Positions 17,920 to 27,213 of a stretch of 64,000 nucleotides of DNA are shown here, piece after piece. The notes beneath the pieces are model-generated. The model was not told where the DNA came from. It saw only the letters and a list, made by a program, of their open reading frames with translations, and searched no databases. The stretch comes from an uncultured Kiritimatiellota bacterium (lineage in GTDB: Bacteria; Verrucomicrobiota; Kiritimatiellia; RFP12; UBA1067): contig CAKTUI010000008.1 of NCBI GenBank assembly GCA_934621385.1, positions 3,982 through 67,981 of the forward strand, in the 5' to 3' direction. How positions within the stretch are numbered: the first letter of the stretch is position 1; each line of letters begins with the position of its first letter. Position numbers and translations under genes: made by a program.

Positions 17920-17939
17920 TTTTTAGACATGTCTAAAAA
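17920..17939. promoter_or_regulatory. 20-bp perfect palindrome, probable operator
   Basis: The sequence TTTTTAGACATGTCTAAAAA reads identically on both strands and sits four bases upstream of the -35 of the GntR/LacI-type regulator gene. Position and symmetry fit a dimeric repressor or activator site; the adjacent regulator is the natural candidate. Confidence 0.6.
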
Positions 17940-18551
17940 GACGCTTGCTCGGGGGCTTGCGCGGCGGCTCGCCCGACCCGGATGCGGCAGCGGTCTCGCA
18001 ACGCCTCGCGCGCTTAGACAAGCGGCTTCGCTGAGCCTGCCCTGCCTCGGCGGTTATCACTGGTTGCGGACGGAGACCTCTCCTACGGCTGCGAGCCGCA
18101 CCGCACCTCTCGTGCGACCGCCGCGCTCACCCCTTCGCCCGAGAGGAGGGACAGGCTGGTACACAGGCCCACGCGGCAGATGGTTTTGCCGCGCCTGCCG
18201 TCTATCTGGCGCTTACAGAAGTCCTACTTGCAACTCTTGCGCGTTCGAACTGCAACTCGAAAGAGTTCTAAGTAGAAAACCACCCAGCGGCATGGCGAAA
18301 CAAACTGCCGCGCCTGTTCACAATCTGTAATGACCAAGGGGAACATTTCCATTGTTCGCCTGCCCCGCTCCTCAATCGGACCCGAATTTCTTCCACGCCC
18401 TGTAAAGCGCGGCACTTTTGATGGCAACGATTTTTCCAAGTCCCCGAAAATCAACGCTGGCCCCTCACTTGGCACGGCTCGTGCTCTCCAATGGGCATCC
18501 GCCCCGTGCGGACACCAACCAACACACAAAACCATCAAAAGGGAAAACACG
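17940..18551. other. 612-bp intergenic region with REP-like sequences
   Basis: No gene supported. It begins with the dispersed repeat (GCTCGGGGGCTTGCGCGGC, 17948-17966) and contains a second GC-rich motif near 18010-18045, a small hairpin (GCGGCA/TGCCGC near 18173-18192), a motif CTTGCAACTC near 18230 that recurs in the G-tract repeats, and CTGCCGCGCCTGTTCACAA near 18309. Weak coding-like frames upstream of 18552 have no start signals and are probably chance. Confidence 0.4.
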
Positions 18552-19370
18552 ATGAACAGACGAATGGGTCTTGCGATTCTGAGCGCAACGGCTACTCTCC
18601 TCTCCTCAGCCCTGGCCGACGAAAGTGCCGCGCCCGTCGAGGAGTCCCCAAACGACGGACTGCCCCTCTCGGTCTCCGTCTCGCTTGACGTGCTGAGCGA
18701 CTACCTGTGGCGCGGGCAAGTCTGCAACGACAATCCCGTTTGGCAGCCGTCCGTCACGCTCACCTACGATGCAGGCGACTACGGAGCACTTTCGGCCAAT
18801 GTGTGGTCGACCTTCGACCTAACCCATAAGCAGGGAACCTCGACCGCGAGCCGCCGTTCAGCGGGCCTACAGGAAATCGACTACACCCTCTCCTACGCCG
18901 TCGACCTCTTCGGCGTGGGACTGGAGGTCGGCCACATCTGGTACACCTACCCGAACAGCAATGGGCACAGCGATCAGGAACTCTACGCAACCCTCTCCTA
19001 CGAGAACCCGATCCTCACGCCCAGCGCGTCCGCCTACTGGAACTACTCCGACTCGGCCGGCAACGACCCGGACATGTTCTACTACGCGTTCGCCTTAAGC
19101 CACGAGTTCGCCCTCATGGACGACCTTTCGCTTACGCCTTCCGCCTCGCTCGGTTTCGGTGGCAACTCCTGAACGGACGGCGCGGGAACGGAACTCACGG
19201 GCCAGACCGTCGGCCTCGCCCTCACCTACGCTCTCTGCGAAAACATCTCACTCGGAGCGCAGATCAACTACACCTGGCTACCGAGCCATACCCTGCGTCA
19301 CGCGGACTACATGGGCGAGGGCAAAAACCAACTCTGCTGGGGTGGTGTCAATGTGACATTCAGCTTCTGA
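18552..19370 (+). pseudogene. Outer-membrane beta-barrel protein gene interrupted by an in-frame TGA
   Basis: ATG 18552 follows AAAGGGAAAA and begins a clear signal peptide (MNRRMGLAILSATATLLSSA). The frame encodes 206 residues rich in alternating aromatic strands (SDYLWRGQVCNDNPVWQPSV, IWYTYPNSNGH) up to a TGA at 19170-19172. The same frame then continues for 65 codons (GTELTGQTVGLALTYAL, NISLGAQINYTW) to TGA at 19368-19370, ending in VNVTFSF, a proper C-terminal Phe signal for barrel insertion. A single TGG-to-TGA change in GNS(W)TDG explains it. Without the second part the barrel lacks its closing strands. Either a recent nonsense mutation, a sequencing error, or readthrough. Family resembles bacterial proteins with SDYxxRG strands of unknown cargo. 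Confidence 0.75.
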
Positions 19371-19464
19371 TTGTGCGGCGGGACAAGAAGTTCCGACGAC
19401 CTATCAACCTGCGGCGGCGGAGAACGAGCGAACCTCCGACCGCCCTTTTTGTCGTCCCGCGCTT

Positions 19465-20286
19465 TCAGCGGTAGACAATCTTCGCGTAGTCCTCGCGCTG
19501 GACACCACGCGGATAGGACACGGCAGGGAGTCCGAACAGCATCGCGCAGAACGGTGTCGTTCGGCGGATGCCCATCGTCTTCTCAAGGAGTTCGGGTATC
19601 TCCTTCTGAATCAACTGAAGGAATCCGCACCAGCAGGTGGCAAGCCCATGCGCCGCCGCCAGCATCTCGAAGTAGGTGCAGGCCGCCGCAACGTCCTCCT
19701 GCGCCGAAACAACCGCCTTGTTCGTCTCATCCGAAGTGACGATCAGAAGCCCCGGCGCCCCACGAAAGAAAATATCCGACTTGCCCTCTCGCAGTTTGAT
19801 TGCTGGAACCGCCAACCAGCGCGGCAGAAGTTTCGACCCATCCCGATGCTCCTCAACGGCATGGATGAATGCCTGACGGAACGCATCCACGGACTGCCGC
19901 GTCGAATAGCAGGTGAACGTGAGCGACCGCGCATTGCATCCCGTCGGCACATTGCCGAGGACGCGCAGAATGTGGTCAAGCGTCTTCGCATCCACATCGT
20001 CCGCCCGGAACTTGCGCACCGAACGGCGCACATGCAACCAGTTCTCAATCTCCTCCGCCGACGGACGCGGCAGATTTTTCGTCGCGAGCGAGTTCTCGGG
20101 ACGATAGCCATCGAAGACAATCGCCCCCTTCGGGCAAATCGCAAAGCAGTGCTGACACTTCATGCACCGCTTCTCGTCCTTGATGAAGGGATACCCGTCC
20201 TCGCCCGTCCTCAGCGCACCGAACGCACAGTCGCGCACACACGCCCCGCACTTGACGCATTCCGCCCGATTCAAGTCAAACAACAT
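19465..20286 (-). CDS. Ferredoxin-nitroreductase fusion protein
   Basis: 273 aa. An N-terminal 2[4Fe-4S] ferredoxin (CVKCGACVRDC and CMKCQHCFAIC, residues about 10-51) is joined to a nitroreductase fold (VRRSVRKFRADDVDA onward) that binds FMN. Such fusions are common in anaerobes and reduce flavin-dependent substrates with electrons from ferredoxin; the physiological substrate is usually unknown. The C-terminal half keeps GLATCWCGFLQL and the family segment with FGLPAVSYPRGVQRE. ATG 20286 is preceded by AAAGGAG. It follows the tatD gene on the same strand with a 26-base gap. Confidence 0.9.
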   Translation of the reverse strand: MLFDLNRAECVKCGACVRDCAFGALRTGEDGYPFIKDEKRCMKCQHCFAICPKGAIVFDGYRPENSLATKNLPRPSAEEIENWLHVRRSVRKFRADDVDAKTLDHILRVLGNVPTGCNARSLTFTCYSTRQSVDAFRQAFIHAVEEHRDGSKLLPRWLAVPAIKLREGKSDIFFRGAPGLLIVTSDETNKAVVSAQEDVAAACTYFEMLAAAHGLATCWCGFLQLIQKEIPELLEKTMGIRRTTPFCAMLFGLPAVSYPRGVQREDYAKIVYR

Positions 20287-20312
20287 GACGATTCTCCTTT
20301 CAGTTGACGCGT

Positions 20313-21023
20313 TTACATCCGCTCGACGAAGGCCCCCGCCGTCCGATCCAGGATGGGAACGAGTTCCTCGAATGGAACGCCGCGCACCTCCGCAACCTTC
20401 AGGGCGACCTCCTCAATGCGCGGCACTTCCTGCGCATTCTCTTCCGTCGCATCCGTCTCGACCAGAAGGCGATCCAGCGGAATCGACTTCACGAGTTCAC
20501 GATAATTGACGGCGTGGTCGTTGAGAACGGCCGGGCCAACCGAGATGAACCCGTTCAGTCGCACGATGTCAGGCAAAAGTCCGTCCGAGCGGGAAAAGCC
20601 GTGGAAGAGGAAGGCTGGGATTCGCCCCGCATACGGGAGGCACGCCCGGACGACCTCTCCCCAGCACTTCGCGCCGTGCAACACGACCGGGCGCACGAAC
20701 TCGGCCGCCAAGTCCAATTGCGCGGCAAAGACTTCGCGCATCAGAGGCGAAATCGTCCGCTCCTTCAGTCGGTCAAGCCCGATTTCACCGACTCCCAGCG
20801 GACCCGACCCATCCGCCAGCCGTTGACGCATCTCGTCAAGAAAAGGGTTCAGTCGCTCCGCCCGAAAGCAATCCGCGTCAGAAACGCCAATCGCCTGCCA
20901 CGGGTGAATGCCGATGAACAGCGCATCGCGTCCAAGGACGACACCCTCCGCCCCCTCCTCGGGAGCGCGGCAAACGAGATGCCGCCCCACACCCCTCGCA
21001 ACATGGCAATGCGCGTCCGTCAT
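20313..21023 (-). CDS. TatD-family metal-dependent hydrolase
   Basis: 236 aa from ATG 21023 (a TTG two codons earlier is also possible). TatD enzymes are TIM-barrel metallohydrolases with DNase activity. Metal ligands seen: DAHCHV near the N-terminus, GVGEIGLD, VLHGAK, FHGFS and the late LLVETDAT. The ends are slightly shorter than the usual 255-265 aa. It follows the giant GspK-like gene with a 12-base gap and probably shares its transcript without functional link. Confidence 0.85.
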   Translation of the reverse strand: MTDAHCHVARGVGRHLVCRAPEEGAEGVVLGRDALFIGIHPWQAIGVSDADCFRAERLNPFLDEMRQRLADGSGPLGVGEIGLDRLKERTISPLMREVFAAQLDLAAEFVRPVVLHGAKCWGEVVRACLPYAGRIPAFLFHGFSRSDGLLPDIVRLNGFISVGPAVLNDHAVNYRELVKSIPLDRLLVETDATEENAQEVPRIEEVALKVAEVRGVPFEELVPILDRTAGAFVERM

Positions 21024-21035
21024 CCACAAAATCCA

Positions 21036-24000
21036 TCAGTCGAACTGATGGTAGAAGAGGACGCGTGTGCGATGTGGACCATCCGTCTTCAGATCATCCT
21101 GCCACACGCTACGGGACATCTGCCGCGAAGTCGTGCTCTTGCCGCTTTCGCTCGACGAACCCGAGCGATACGCCGGAAGCGGATCGCGCCAGACAAGGGC
21201 CACGCCACGTGCCCCAAGCTGCGAATTCGAAATCGCGTCACCCGACGAACCGCCGACAGTCAGAGGCTCGGCGCGGATGAACACGAGGAAGAGCTGCTGA
21301 CGATCCTGGAAGCACTCGCGCCAGAACGAATAGAGGAACTTGCGATCCACACCGTGCAGAGGCTCATTCAGGTCAGAGCTCCCAAGGAAGGAGAGCTGGT
21401 TGTCGCCGCTCTTCCCGTCAAACCAGGCAAGATTATCGTAAACGCCCATCCAGGTCACCCGCGAATCTTCACGGGCGCGTTCACGGAATCCAGTAATCAG
21501 ACGGTCCGAAATCTCCTCAATCTCGTCATCCTGCCAACGGGCGGTCGACGCACGGCTCTCCGGCCCGAACGCATACTTCCGCGCCTCGCTTACCTTCGAT
21601 GTCAACTTCAGAATCGTCAGTTCGTCATTCGTGCTGGCCACATAGTAGTCGTAGGGTGTATCCTTCACAACCGCCGCGAGAACGCGTGAATCGGGTGAGA
21701 ACGGGTTCGCCCTGAAGTCCCCGCTACCGGCGACGATGGGCTTGTTGTTCACCATCAGCTCGTAAATCGGGTCGTAGCCGTTGCCATGGTCGACGGGCGT
21801 GTAGGTCTTCCACGCGTAGTTAATGTTCGCAATGCCGCTCCACGTGCGCTCGTTGAACTTGTTGTTGCCCGTGTAGCGCCCCTTGTTGTTATAACTGCCG
21901 CGCCCAATCAACTCGGCCGTCCCGTCCAGTTCCTGTAGGTTGGGAAGGAAGGCGAGCTCTCCCATCGACTGCAGGTACTCCTGATCGCTCGTGAACATGA
22001 AGATGTCACTGTCGCGCCCACCCGAACCGAAAGCGCCGCCCGAACCTGTCGTGGTATCAGCCCCAAGAGCCGTGAGCCACGAATTCGGCGTGACATCACC
22101 ACCGCTCTCCTTCTTGCCGAACCAGTCCTCCGGCGCAAAGTTAAAGCGCGGGTCGGTCGCATACAATTCCGACCAGCCGTCCAGATTCGCCGCCGTGCCG
22201 TCCAAGGTCTTCAAACCATCCTCATTGTACTTGAACACCTTGTCCGTCACAAAGTCCAAAATCGGCGTACCGCCGCCCGCCAACTCGTCCATTGTCGGGT
22301 TGTCCTTCAGCGACCCGTACGAAACGCCCTGGAGCCAGTCCTCGTCATCCGCAAAAACCGCCGGTGCAAGGTCAACCGTATCGCTACCATTCAGCACACG
22401 CACCCAAACCGCCACCATCGGACGGTACTCAGCAGCACTCGTGAACGTAATCTTGCTCTGCTCACTGCCGGTTTCAAGCGCCGCCTTCTCCAAAATCTCC
22501 TTCTGATAGCCGCCGGAGAACAAGTTCCCCGTCTCGACCTTCTGTCCCGTCGTGCCGTAGACGACGAAGGCGTTGCCCTCCTGCGTCGAATCGGCCGTTT
22601 TGAACGGATCAAAGGTCATGTGCGCCGGTTCTCCGTCGTCGTCCTGCTGGGTAACATCCTGGTCGGTAACCGAGAAGTAAAGCGAACTCTCAACCTCGCT
22701 CGGGGCCTGCAGCGGAACCGAGAACTGCGTCAGCGCATCCGTCGTCTTCGTGATATTCTCGGGGAACGGGAGATTGGCCGATCCCTTGAAGAAGAGGATG
22801 CCGTCCCGCGTTCCACCGCTCCAGTCGTTCTTCGTTGGGCGAATCGGGGAGGATGCGTCCAATCGGCACGAAATGTTCTTGTCGGCCATAAAAACCGCCG
22901 CGACAGCTTCAACGCGGTAGGTTCCCTTGCGACCACTGTCCACGCGCTTGAACGGAAACGCCGCAACACCCGTCAACATCAGGGTGCTCGCGCCAATGCC
23001 CTTGTAGGCGGTGCGCGAAATCGTCCGCTGGATGGTGTGCGGTCTGCCCTGCGCGTCATTCTTCGTGTACTCGAACGTCTTCCAGCCAGGCGACTCCTCG
23101 ACTTTCGGCATGAGCGAACTCGGACCGGTGCTGATAAGCCCAAGACCGCAGACCATCGGCGCGGTCTCGACCGTCGGTATCGCCAGCGAAATCGGAATCT
23201 GGTCCGCGTCAAGATAGTCGTAAAGGCAGGCAAAGCCGATGCCGAGGTTCTTCTGCAACTCCCGCCCCAATTCGGTCGACGAACCGCTCTTCGCCAAGTC
23301 AAGGAACGACGCGGCACTGTACGAGCGGAAAGGCTGATTCTCCTTCTTGGCCGAAATGTCGTGCATCTCGACCTCCTTAGCCGTACCAACGGCATTCGTC
23401 GCCGGGAACCAGGTGTCGACAACGAAGAGCGCATTGGAGATGTACGCCTCATCGCCCGCATTGTAGAACGAGCCACCGTTGGAGCCGATGTACTGGGCAA
23501 ACGGCGTAAACGGACCGTCCCCGACAAGGTTGAAGTCAGCGAGCGAGACGAACGGCACGGTGTTTGCCTGCTGGAGAACCGAATCCAACGCACTTCCATT
23601 AGAGTCGAACAGCGAAGAGAGGTTGACGCGCATACCCGGTGCGGACGAGCGACGCTCGGTCGCCCGCAGGCGGTTGATGTCAAAGCAGTCCGACACGTCG
23701 ACCGCCGTAAAGGCATAACGCCCGAGGTCGTAAGAGAGGTTTCTCCAGGCAGCCGTGCGCGACAGGCGCGAGTAGACGCGCACCTCGTTGATGATCGCCG
23801 GTGGAAGATAGGCGAGCCCCTCCAGCGTCAGCGTCGAAACGGTCGATGCGCTGTTCGTCAAGCCGAACGGCGTGAAGACACGGTGCGTCCAAAGGTCACC
23901 GTTCTGCCAGTCCATGAGCTTCTGCGCCGGGCCGACGCCCGGGTAGACGTCGTTGTAGACACCCTCAACATAGCCGTTGTCGTTCAGTTCGCCGTCAATG

Positions 24001-24191
24001 CGCGAAATGGCGTTCGCAAGGGCCGATTTCAGCAAGTAGCGTGCCGTCGATTCGCGGCGGAGGTGACTGGACGGCGCACGGCTCGTGCGCATGTAAATGG
24101 AAAAGCCGACCGCGCTCACCACCATGAAGGAGAGCATACCGAGCACAATCAGGAGGGCACTGCCCGCTCTTTCTTTCATCATCTTACTCAT
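21036..24191 (-). CDS. Giant GspK-like secretion protein
   Basis: 1051 aa. The N-terminus (ERAGSALLIVLGMLSFMVVS) is a single membrane helix behind a basic segment, like GspK or PilX minor pseudopilins, followed by RRESTARYLLKSALANAI, which matches the first helix region of GspK. The remaining 950 residues are periplasmic or external and contain no motif I can name; typical GspK proteins are about 330 aa, so this one is three times longer. Its ATG overlaps the stop of a GspG-like gene (ATGA). It is last of the pseudopilin genes, where GspK or tip proteins are usual. Confidence 0.7.
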   Translation of the reverse strand: MSKMMKERAGSALLIVLGMLSFMVVSAVGFSIYMRTSRAPSSHLRRESTARYLLKSALANAISRIDGELNDNGYVEGVYNDVYPGVGPAQKLMDWQNGDLWTHRVFTPFGLTNSASTVSTLTLEGLAYLPPAIINEVRVYSRLSRTAAWRNLSYDLGRYAFTAVDVSDCFDINRLRATERRSSAPGMRVNLSSLFDSNGSALDSVLQQANTVPFVSLADFNLVGDGPFTPFAQYIGSNGGSFYNAGDEAYISNALFVVDTWFPATNAVGTAKEVEMHDISAKKENQPFRSYSAASFLDLAKSGSSTELGRELQKNLGIGFACLYDYLDADQIPISLAIPTVETAPMVCGLGLISTGPSSLMPKVEESPGWKTFEYTKNDAQGRPHTIQRTISRTAYKGIGASTLMLTGVAAFPFKRVDSGRKGTYRVEAVAAVFMADKNISCRLDASSPIRPTKNDWSGGTRDGILFFKGSANLPFPENITKTTDALTQFSVPLQAPSEVESSLYFSVTDQDVTQQDDDGEPAHMTFDPFKTADSTQEGNAFVVYGTTGQKVETGNLFSGGYQKEILEKAALETGSEQSKITFTSAAEYRPMVAVWVRVLNGSDTVDLAPAVFADDEDWLQGVSYGSLKDNPTMDELAGGGTPILDFVTDKVFKYNEDGLKTLDGTAANLDGWSELYATDPRFNFAPEDWFGKKESGGDVTPNSWLTALGADTTTGSGGAFGSGGRDSDIFMFTSDQEYLQSMGELAFLPNLQELDGTAELIGRGSYNNKGRYTGNNKFNERTWSGIANINYAWKTYTPVDHGNGYDPIYELMVNNKPIVAGSGDFRANPFSPDSRVLAAVVKDTPYDYYVASTNDELTILKLTSKVSEARKYAFGPESRASTARWQDDEIEEISDRLITGFRERAREDSRVTWMGVYDNLAWFDGKSGDNQLSFLGSSDLNEPLHGVDRKFLYSFWRECFQDRQQLFLVFIRAEPLTVGGSSGDAISNSQLGARGVALVWRDPLPAYRSGSSSESGKSTTSRQMSRSVWQDDLKTDGPHRTRVLFYHQFD

Positions 24192-24685
24192 TTGCTACCT
24201 CCCTCAATCGTCCGCGAACGCTCGCGATCCGTCAGGCGGTAGTAATTCGGCAGGGCGAGGGCCGTCTCGAACGACGATGTGCTGTCGGTGAGTTCGGCCG
24301 TCTTGTCAATCATGTACTGGTAGGGCGTACCCCACGGGTCGCGCAACTCGCCGTTCTTCACCATCGCATTGAAGAGGACGGGTATCTTCTCGCCGTTCGC
24401 CCCGGTCTCGCCGCCGAGAATCATCTTCATATTGCCTTCGCTGCACGAGGTCCAGCTCGGGCTCATCACTCGATCCAGCGTATGCCCGACGGCATACTGC
24501 TCGTAGGCAAGAATCGCATTCGTCATCTCGCGCACCTCCTGCGTCGCACGGGCAATCCGCGCACGCTCACGCGCCTTCTGAACCGAGGCCGTCATCGACC
24601 CCATGATAATGGCAATCATCGCGATGACAACAATCATCTCGACAAGGGTAAAACCTGTGCGCATTCTGTCGGTCACTCGTCCCAT
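24188..24685 (-). CDS. GspG-like pseudopilin
   Basis: 165 aa. Type III signal: after MGRVTDRMRT comes G|FTLVEMIVVIAMIAIIM, cleaved between Gly and Phe, with Glu at +5. The C-terminal domain has ELRDPWGTPYQYMI, the segment typical of major pseudopilin GspG. It overlaps the upstream pseudopilin by one base (TGATG) and the GspK-like gene by four. Likely a subunit of a pseudopilus driven by the GspF encoded in the same unit. Confidence 0.88.
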   Translation of the reverse strand: MGRVTDRMRTGFTLVEMIVVIAMIAIIMGSMTASVQKARERARIARATQEVREMTNAILAYEQYAVGHTLDRVMSPSWTSCSEGNMKMILGGETGANGEKIPVLFNAMVKNGELRDPWGTPYQYMIDKTAELTDSTSSFETALALPNYYRLTDRERSRTIEGGSK

Positions 24686-25182
24686 CAGTACACCTCATCC
24701 GGCCAAGTCGTGATGTCGTCCTCCGTGCCGAACTCCTTGTCCGGCCCGGCACTGCGGACACCCACCGTGAACAATCCAGAGCCAACCATCTGCCCGTTCG
24801 AGAGCGTCTTGGGGCTACCCTTCTTCGCATCTGACAGATTGAAGGCCGGTGCGGTATCCCACTGAATCTGCTCGTAGGCTCGCCCCGTATCCGTCCGCAG
24901 CGCAACGGTCCCGTTTTCGTCATTGAGGATGGAGACTGTACGATAAGTCAGCGGACGGTTATCACCCGAAGCCGAGAGCGAGCCAAGGCCTGGCAGAGCC
25001 TCGTCGCGAATCTCGTGCGCGATACCAAGCTGTCGGCGGACCGTCTGCAGTTTCGCGACACCAGCCGTGCCCGTGCGCCAAGCGATGGACGACGAGTTGA
25101 AGAGCATCGTCAGAATCGTCACGAGAATACCCAAGAGGAGACTCGCGACCAGCAGCTCAATCAGTGTAAAACCGCGTCTCAT
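24685..25182 (-). CDS. Pseudopilin (prepilin-type N-terminal cleavage signal)
   Basis: 165 aa. MRRG|FTLIELLVASLLLGILV is a standard class III signal. The segment SIAWRTGTAGVAKLQTVRRQ resembles GspJ/PulJ-type minor pseudopilins, while the end (GPDKEFGTEDDI) resembles the calcium-binding tail of GspG. The subtype is therefore uncertain. Its start overlaps the upstream gene's stop by four bases. Confidence 0.85.
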   Translation of the reverse strand: MRRGFTLIELLVASLLLGILVTILTMLFNSSSIAWRTGTAGVAKLQTVRRQLGIAHEIRDEALPGLGSLSASGDNRPLTYRTVSILNDENGTVALRTDTGRAYEQIQWDTAPAFNLSDAKKGSPKTLSNGQMVGSGLFTVGVRSAGPDKEFGTEDDITTWPDEVY

Positions 25183-25769
25183 TTGCTCGGATCTCCTTGG
25201 AAGTGGACCTCGCTGACGAAAATCGGCTGCGTCATCAGCGTCTCCTTGCGCCGCGCAATGCGGAAGGCCAGCTGCACGACCGCGCCACGCCGCGTCACGA
25301 CCAGCCCGTACTGGTAGCCGCTGTCAATCGACGGATTCCCCGCGCAATACTCACTCGGCACCTTGCCGCGCACATTCCCAAACACACCGTCCGCCGTCGA
25401 CCTCGGGTTGCCGCTGACGCGGTAGGTCACCTCATCGCCATTCTTGTACTCCTGGACATAGGCCGACCAGCCGCCCGACGGCCAAACCGCATCCGCGATG
25501 CCACGGTTCTTTGCCTCACCGCTCACGTCCGCGCCAATCTGCGTCCACGCCGTCCATGTCATGTTCGTCGCCGAAAGACCCGTAATCAGCGGTGCAAGAT
25601 AGGCATCGGCAAATGCTGCGGATGCCACGTCCTCCACACTCTGACGGTTCTCACGGTAGCCGAGCGTATAGAGCGAGCACATCGAAAGCACGCCGACCGC
25701 CATAATGAAGATCGCCAAATTGACCTCCATCAGCGTAAAGCCGGCCCTTTGGAATGTTTTCCTCATCAT
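25179..25769 (-). CDS. PilV/GspI-like minor pseudopilin
   Basis: 196 aa. MMRKTFQRAG|FTLMEVNLAIFIMAVGVL carries the prepilin signal; the sequence MEVNLAIFIMAVGVLSMCSL is like PilV/GspI minor pilins. The soluble part has no motif I recognise. Overlaps both neighbours by ATGA. Confidence 0.85.
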   Translation of the reverse strand: MMRKTFQRAGFTLMEVNLAIFIMAVGVLSMCSLYTLGYRENRQSVEDVASAAFADAYLAPLITGLSATNMTWTAWTQIGADVSGEAKNRGIADAVWPSGGWSAYVQEYKNGDEVTYRVSGNPRSTADGVFGNVRGKVPSEYCAGNPSIDSGYQYGLVVTRRGAVVQLAFRIARRKETLMTQPIFVSEVHFQGDPSK

Positions 25770-26596
25770 ACCGCCTTGTCCTCATCCGCCGAAGCCGTCC
25801 CCGCCTTGTGCCAGCGTTCCGGCATTCCGCTTGCATTCGGCCGCGTTGTGTAGACGTCAATCGTCGGCGTCTTGTCCTCGCTCGGGTCAAAGTAGATGAC
25901 CGTCGGATCCGAAATCGTCCCGACGTCGGTTGGAATCGACGTGCCGAAGATGTAGCCGTGCGGCAGCTGAAGTTCACCCATCTCGAACGCGTAGGGCGTC
26001 CCAGCCGTCCAAGCCGTCGGCTCGCGTCGGCTCTGGTTCAAGTTGTAGAAGGCACTGCCGCAGACATTCGTCGTCTTGCCAATCGAGAAGAGATAGGCCG
26101 CCAGCCGATTGTCGCGATCCTTCTTGTAGACGGCATCCGCCACAATCGAGTACTGCATCCGCCCGCCGTTCTTGGACGGGAAGCGGTAGAGTTTCATGCC
26201 GCGTCGCTTGGCGAGCTCGGACTCGTCGTCGGTTGCCTCGTACACGAGGTCAAGGTCGCCGAACTCATCGTAGAGGAAGTTGTTCGCCGCCATTGTGATG
26301 CGCCCCGACCGGCGCACCGCCGTCATTACGCCCACGACCACCGCGTTCTCGTCCTCCGCACCGCTCGTATCCCTCAGCAACCGATTGTAGCAGAAAACCG
26401 CCGTCGGGACGCGATCGACCGCCGCACGCTCCTTCGCAGAGCGTAGCAGGGCCGAGGCCGCCGCGACGGCACTGCGCTCGTTCATACCGCGCACGAGCGC
26501 ATTGTAGCCACCGGCCGCAGCAACGCCAAGCATCGCCATAATGGCCATGACCACGAGTAGTTCAATGAGTGTGAAAGCCTTGCGCATAGTCGTCAT
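25766..26596 (-). CDS. Pseudopilin with Ala before the cleavage site
   Basis: 276 aa from ATG 26596 (ATG 26587 also in frame); the longer upstream frame lies inside the preceding gene. MTTMRKA|FTLIELLVVMAIMAMLG is a prepilin-like helix, but the residue before the cleavage site is Ala in place of Gly. The segment NERSAVAAASALLRSAKERA matches GspH-like pseudopilins. Start and upstream stop overlap by one base (TGATG). Confidence 0.85.
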   Translation of the reverse strand: MTTMRKAFTLIELLVVMAIMAMLGVAAAGGYNALVRGMNERSAVAAASALLRSAKERAAVDRVPTAVFCYNRLLRDTSGAEDENAVVVGVMTAVRRSGRITMAANNFLYDEFGDLDLVYEATDDESELAKRRGMKLYRFPSKNGGRMQYSIVADAVYKKDRDNRLAAYLFSIGKTTNVCGSAFYNLNQSRREPTAWTAGTPYAFEMGELQLPHGYIFGTSIPTDVGTISDPTVIYFDPSEDKTPTIDVYTTRPNASGMPERWHKAGTASADEDKAV

Positions 26597-27213
26597 CACT
26601 TGTTCGGGTTCTCCTTGCTCACGCTGACGGAGTCTGTCTTCCCATTGTAGGTAATCCAGAAGCGGCGAAACCGCGCCTCCTCCGTCCCCTGGTAGCCAAA
26701 GGCGAGGTTCGAGAACGGGATGTAGAACTTGCCATTGCGGTTGGCCGCCGTCATGAAGTCCATACCCGAAATGCACTTCTTGTCACCACAGAAGGTGGTC
26801 TTGTTGCGGTTCGAGTGGTTATCGTAGCACCCCTCACCGTTGTTGCCGAGGCGGCTCGCATTCGCAACGAAAAGCGCGGACGCGTCAACGAGCACCGACC
26901 GCCGCCCACCACCCTTGCCGAACGCCTTGCCGACGACCTGCCGAAGGATGTCGTCCGTCTCGGATGGCGTGAATGTGTAGGTGTCGGTCGTCATGCTCCC
27001 GGCCCTCGACTCAATCGCATCCGGCCAGACGCCCTCCTGTGCGTAGTAAGCCGCAATGCCCTGCTCCAGCGCCACGCGCATCGCGTCCGCTCTCTTGCTC
27101 CGGGCATTGCGCACGGCCCCGGACGCGGCAACCGTGACAATGCCGACCAGGACGGCGATCACCGCGACCACCATCATCAGCTCAATCAGGGTAAAGGCCT
27201 TTCTTACCTTCAT
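26596..27213 (-). CDS. Pseudopilin with Ala before the cleavage site
   Basis: 205 aa. MKVRKA|FTLIELMMVVAVIAVLV, then a long first helix (RNARSKRADAMRVALEQGIA) as in GspG. Five Cys-containing or Asn-rich loops follow (GCYDNHSNRNKTTFCGDKKC), suggesting a disulfide-stabilised head. Overlaps the upstream gene by ATGA. Confidence 0.85.
   Translation of the reverse strand: MKVRKAFTLIELMMVVAVIAVLVGIVTVAASGAVRNARSKRADAMRVALEQGIAAYYAQEGVWPDAIESRAGSMTTDTYTFTPSETDDILRQVVGKAFGKGGGRRSVLVDASALFVANASRLGNNGEGCYDNHSNRNKTTFCGDKKCISGMDFMTAANRNGKFYIPFSNLAFGYQGTEEARFRRFWITYNGKTDSVSVSKENPNK

Noticed and set aside
17940..18551. tRNA or structured RNA gene
   Set aside because: Several short hairpins exist but none forms a cloverleaf or a known riboswitch pattern by eye.
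19170..19172. Selenocysteine codon
   Set aside because: No hairpin of SECIS type is evident right after the TGA, the protein is not a redox enzyme, and a TGG to TGA change explains it better.
19371..19464. Terminator between convergent genes
   Set aside because: GCGGGAC and GTCCCGC are about 70 bases apart and no T tract follows on either strand in a useful place; too weak to annotate.
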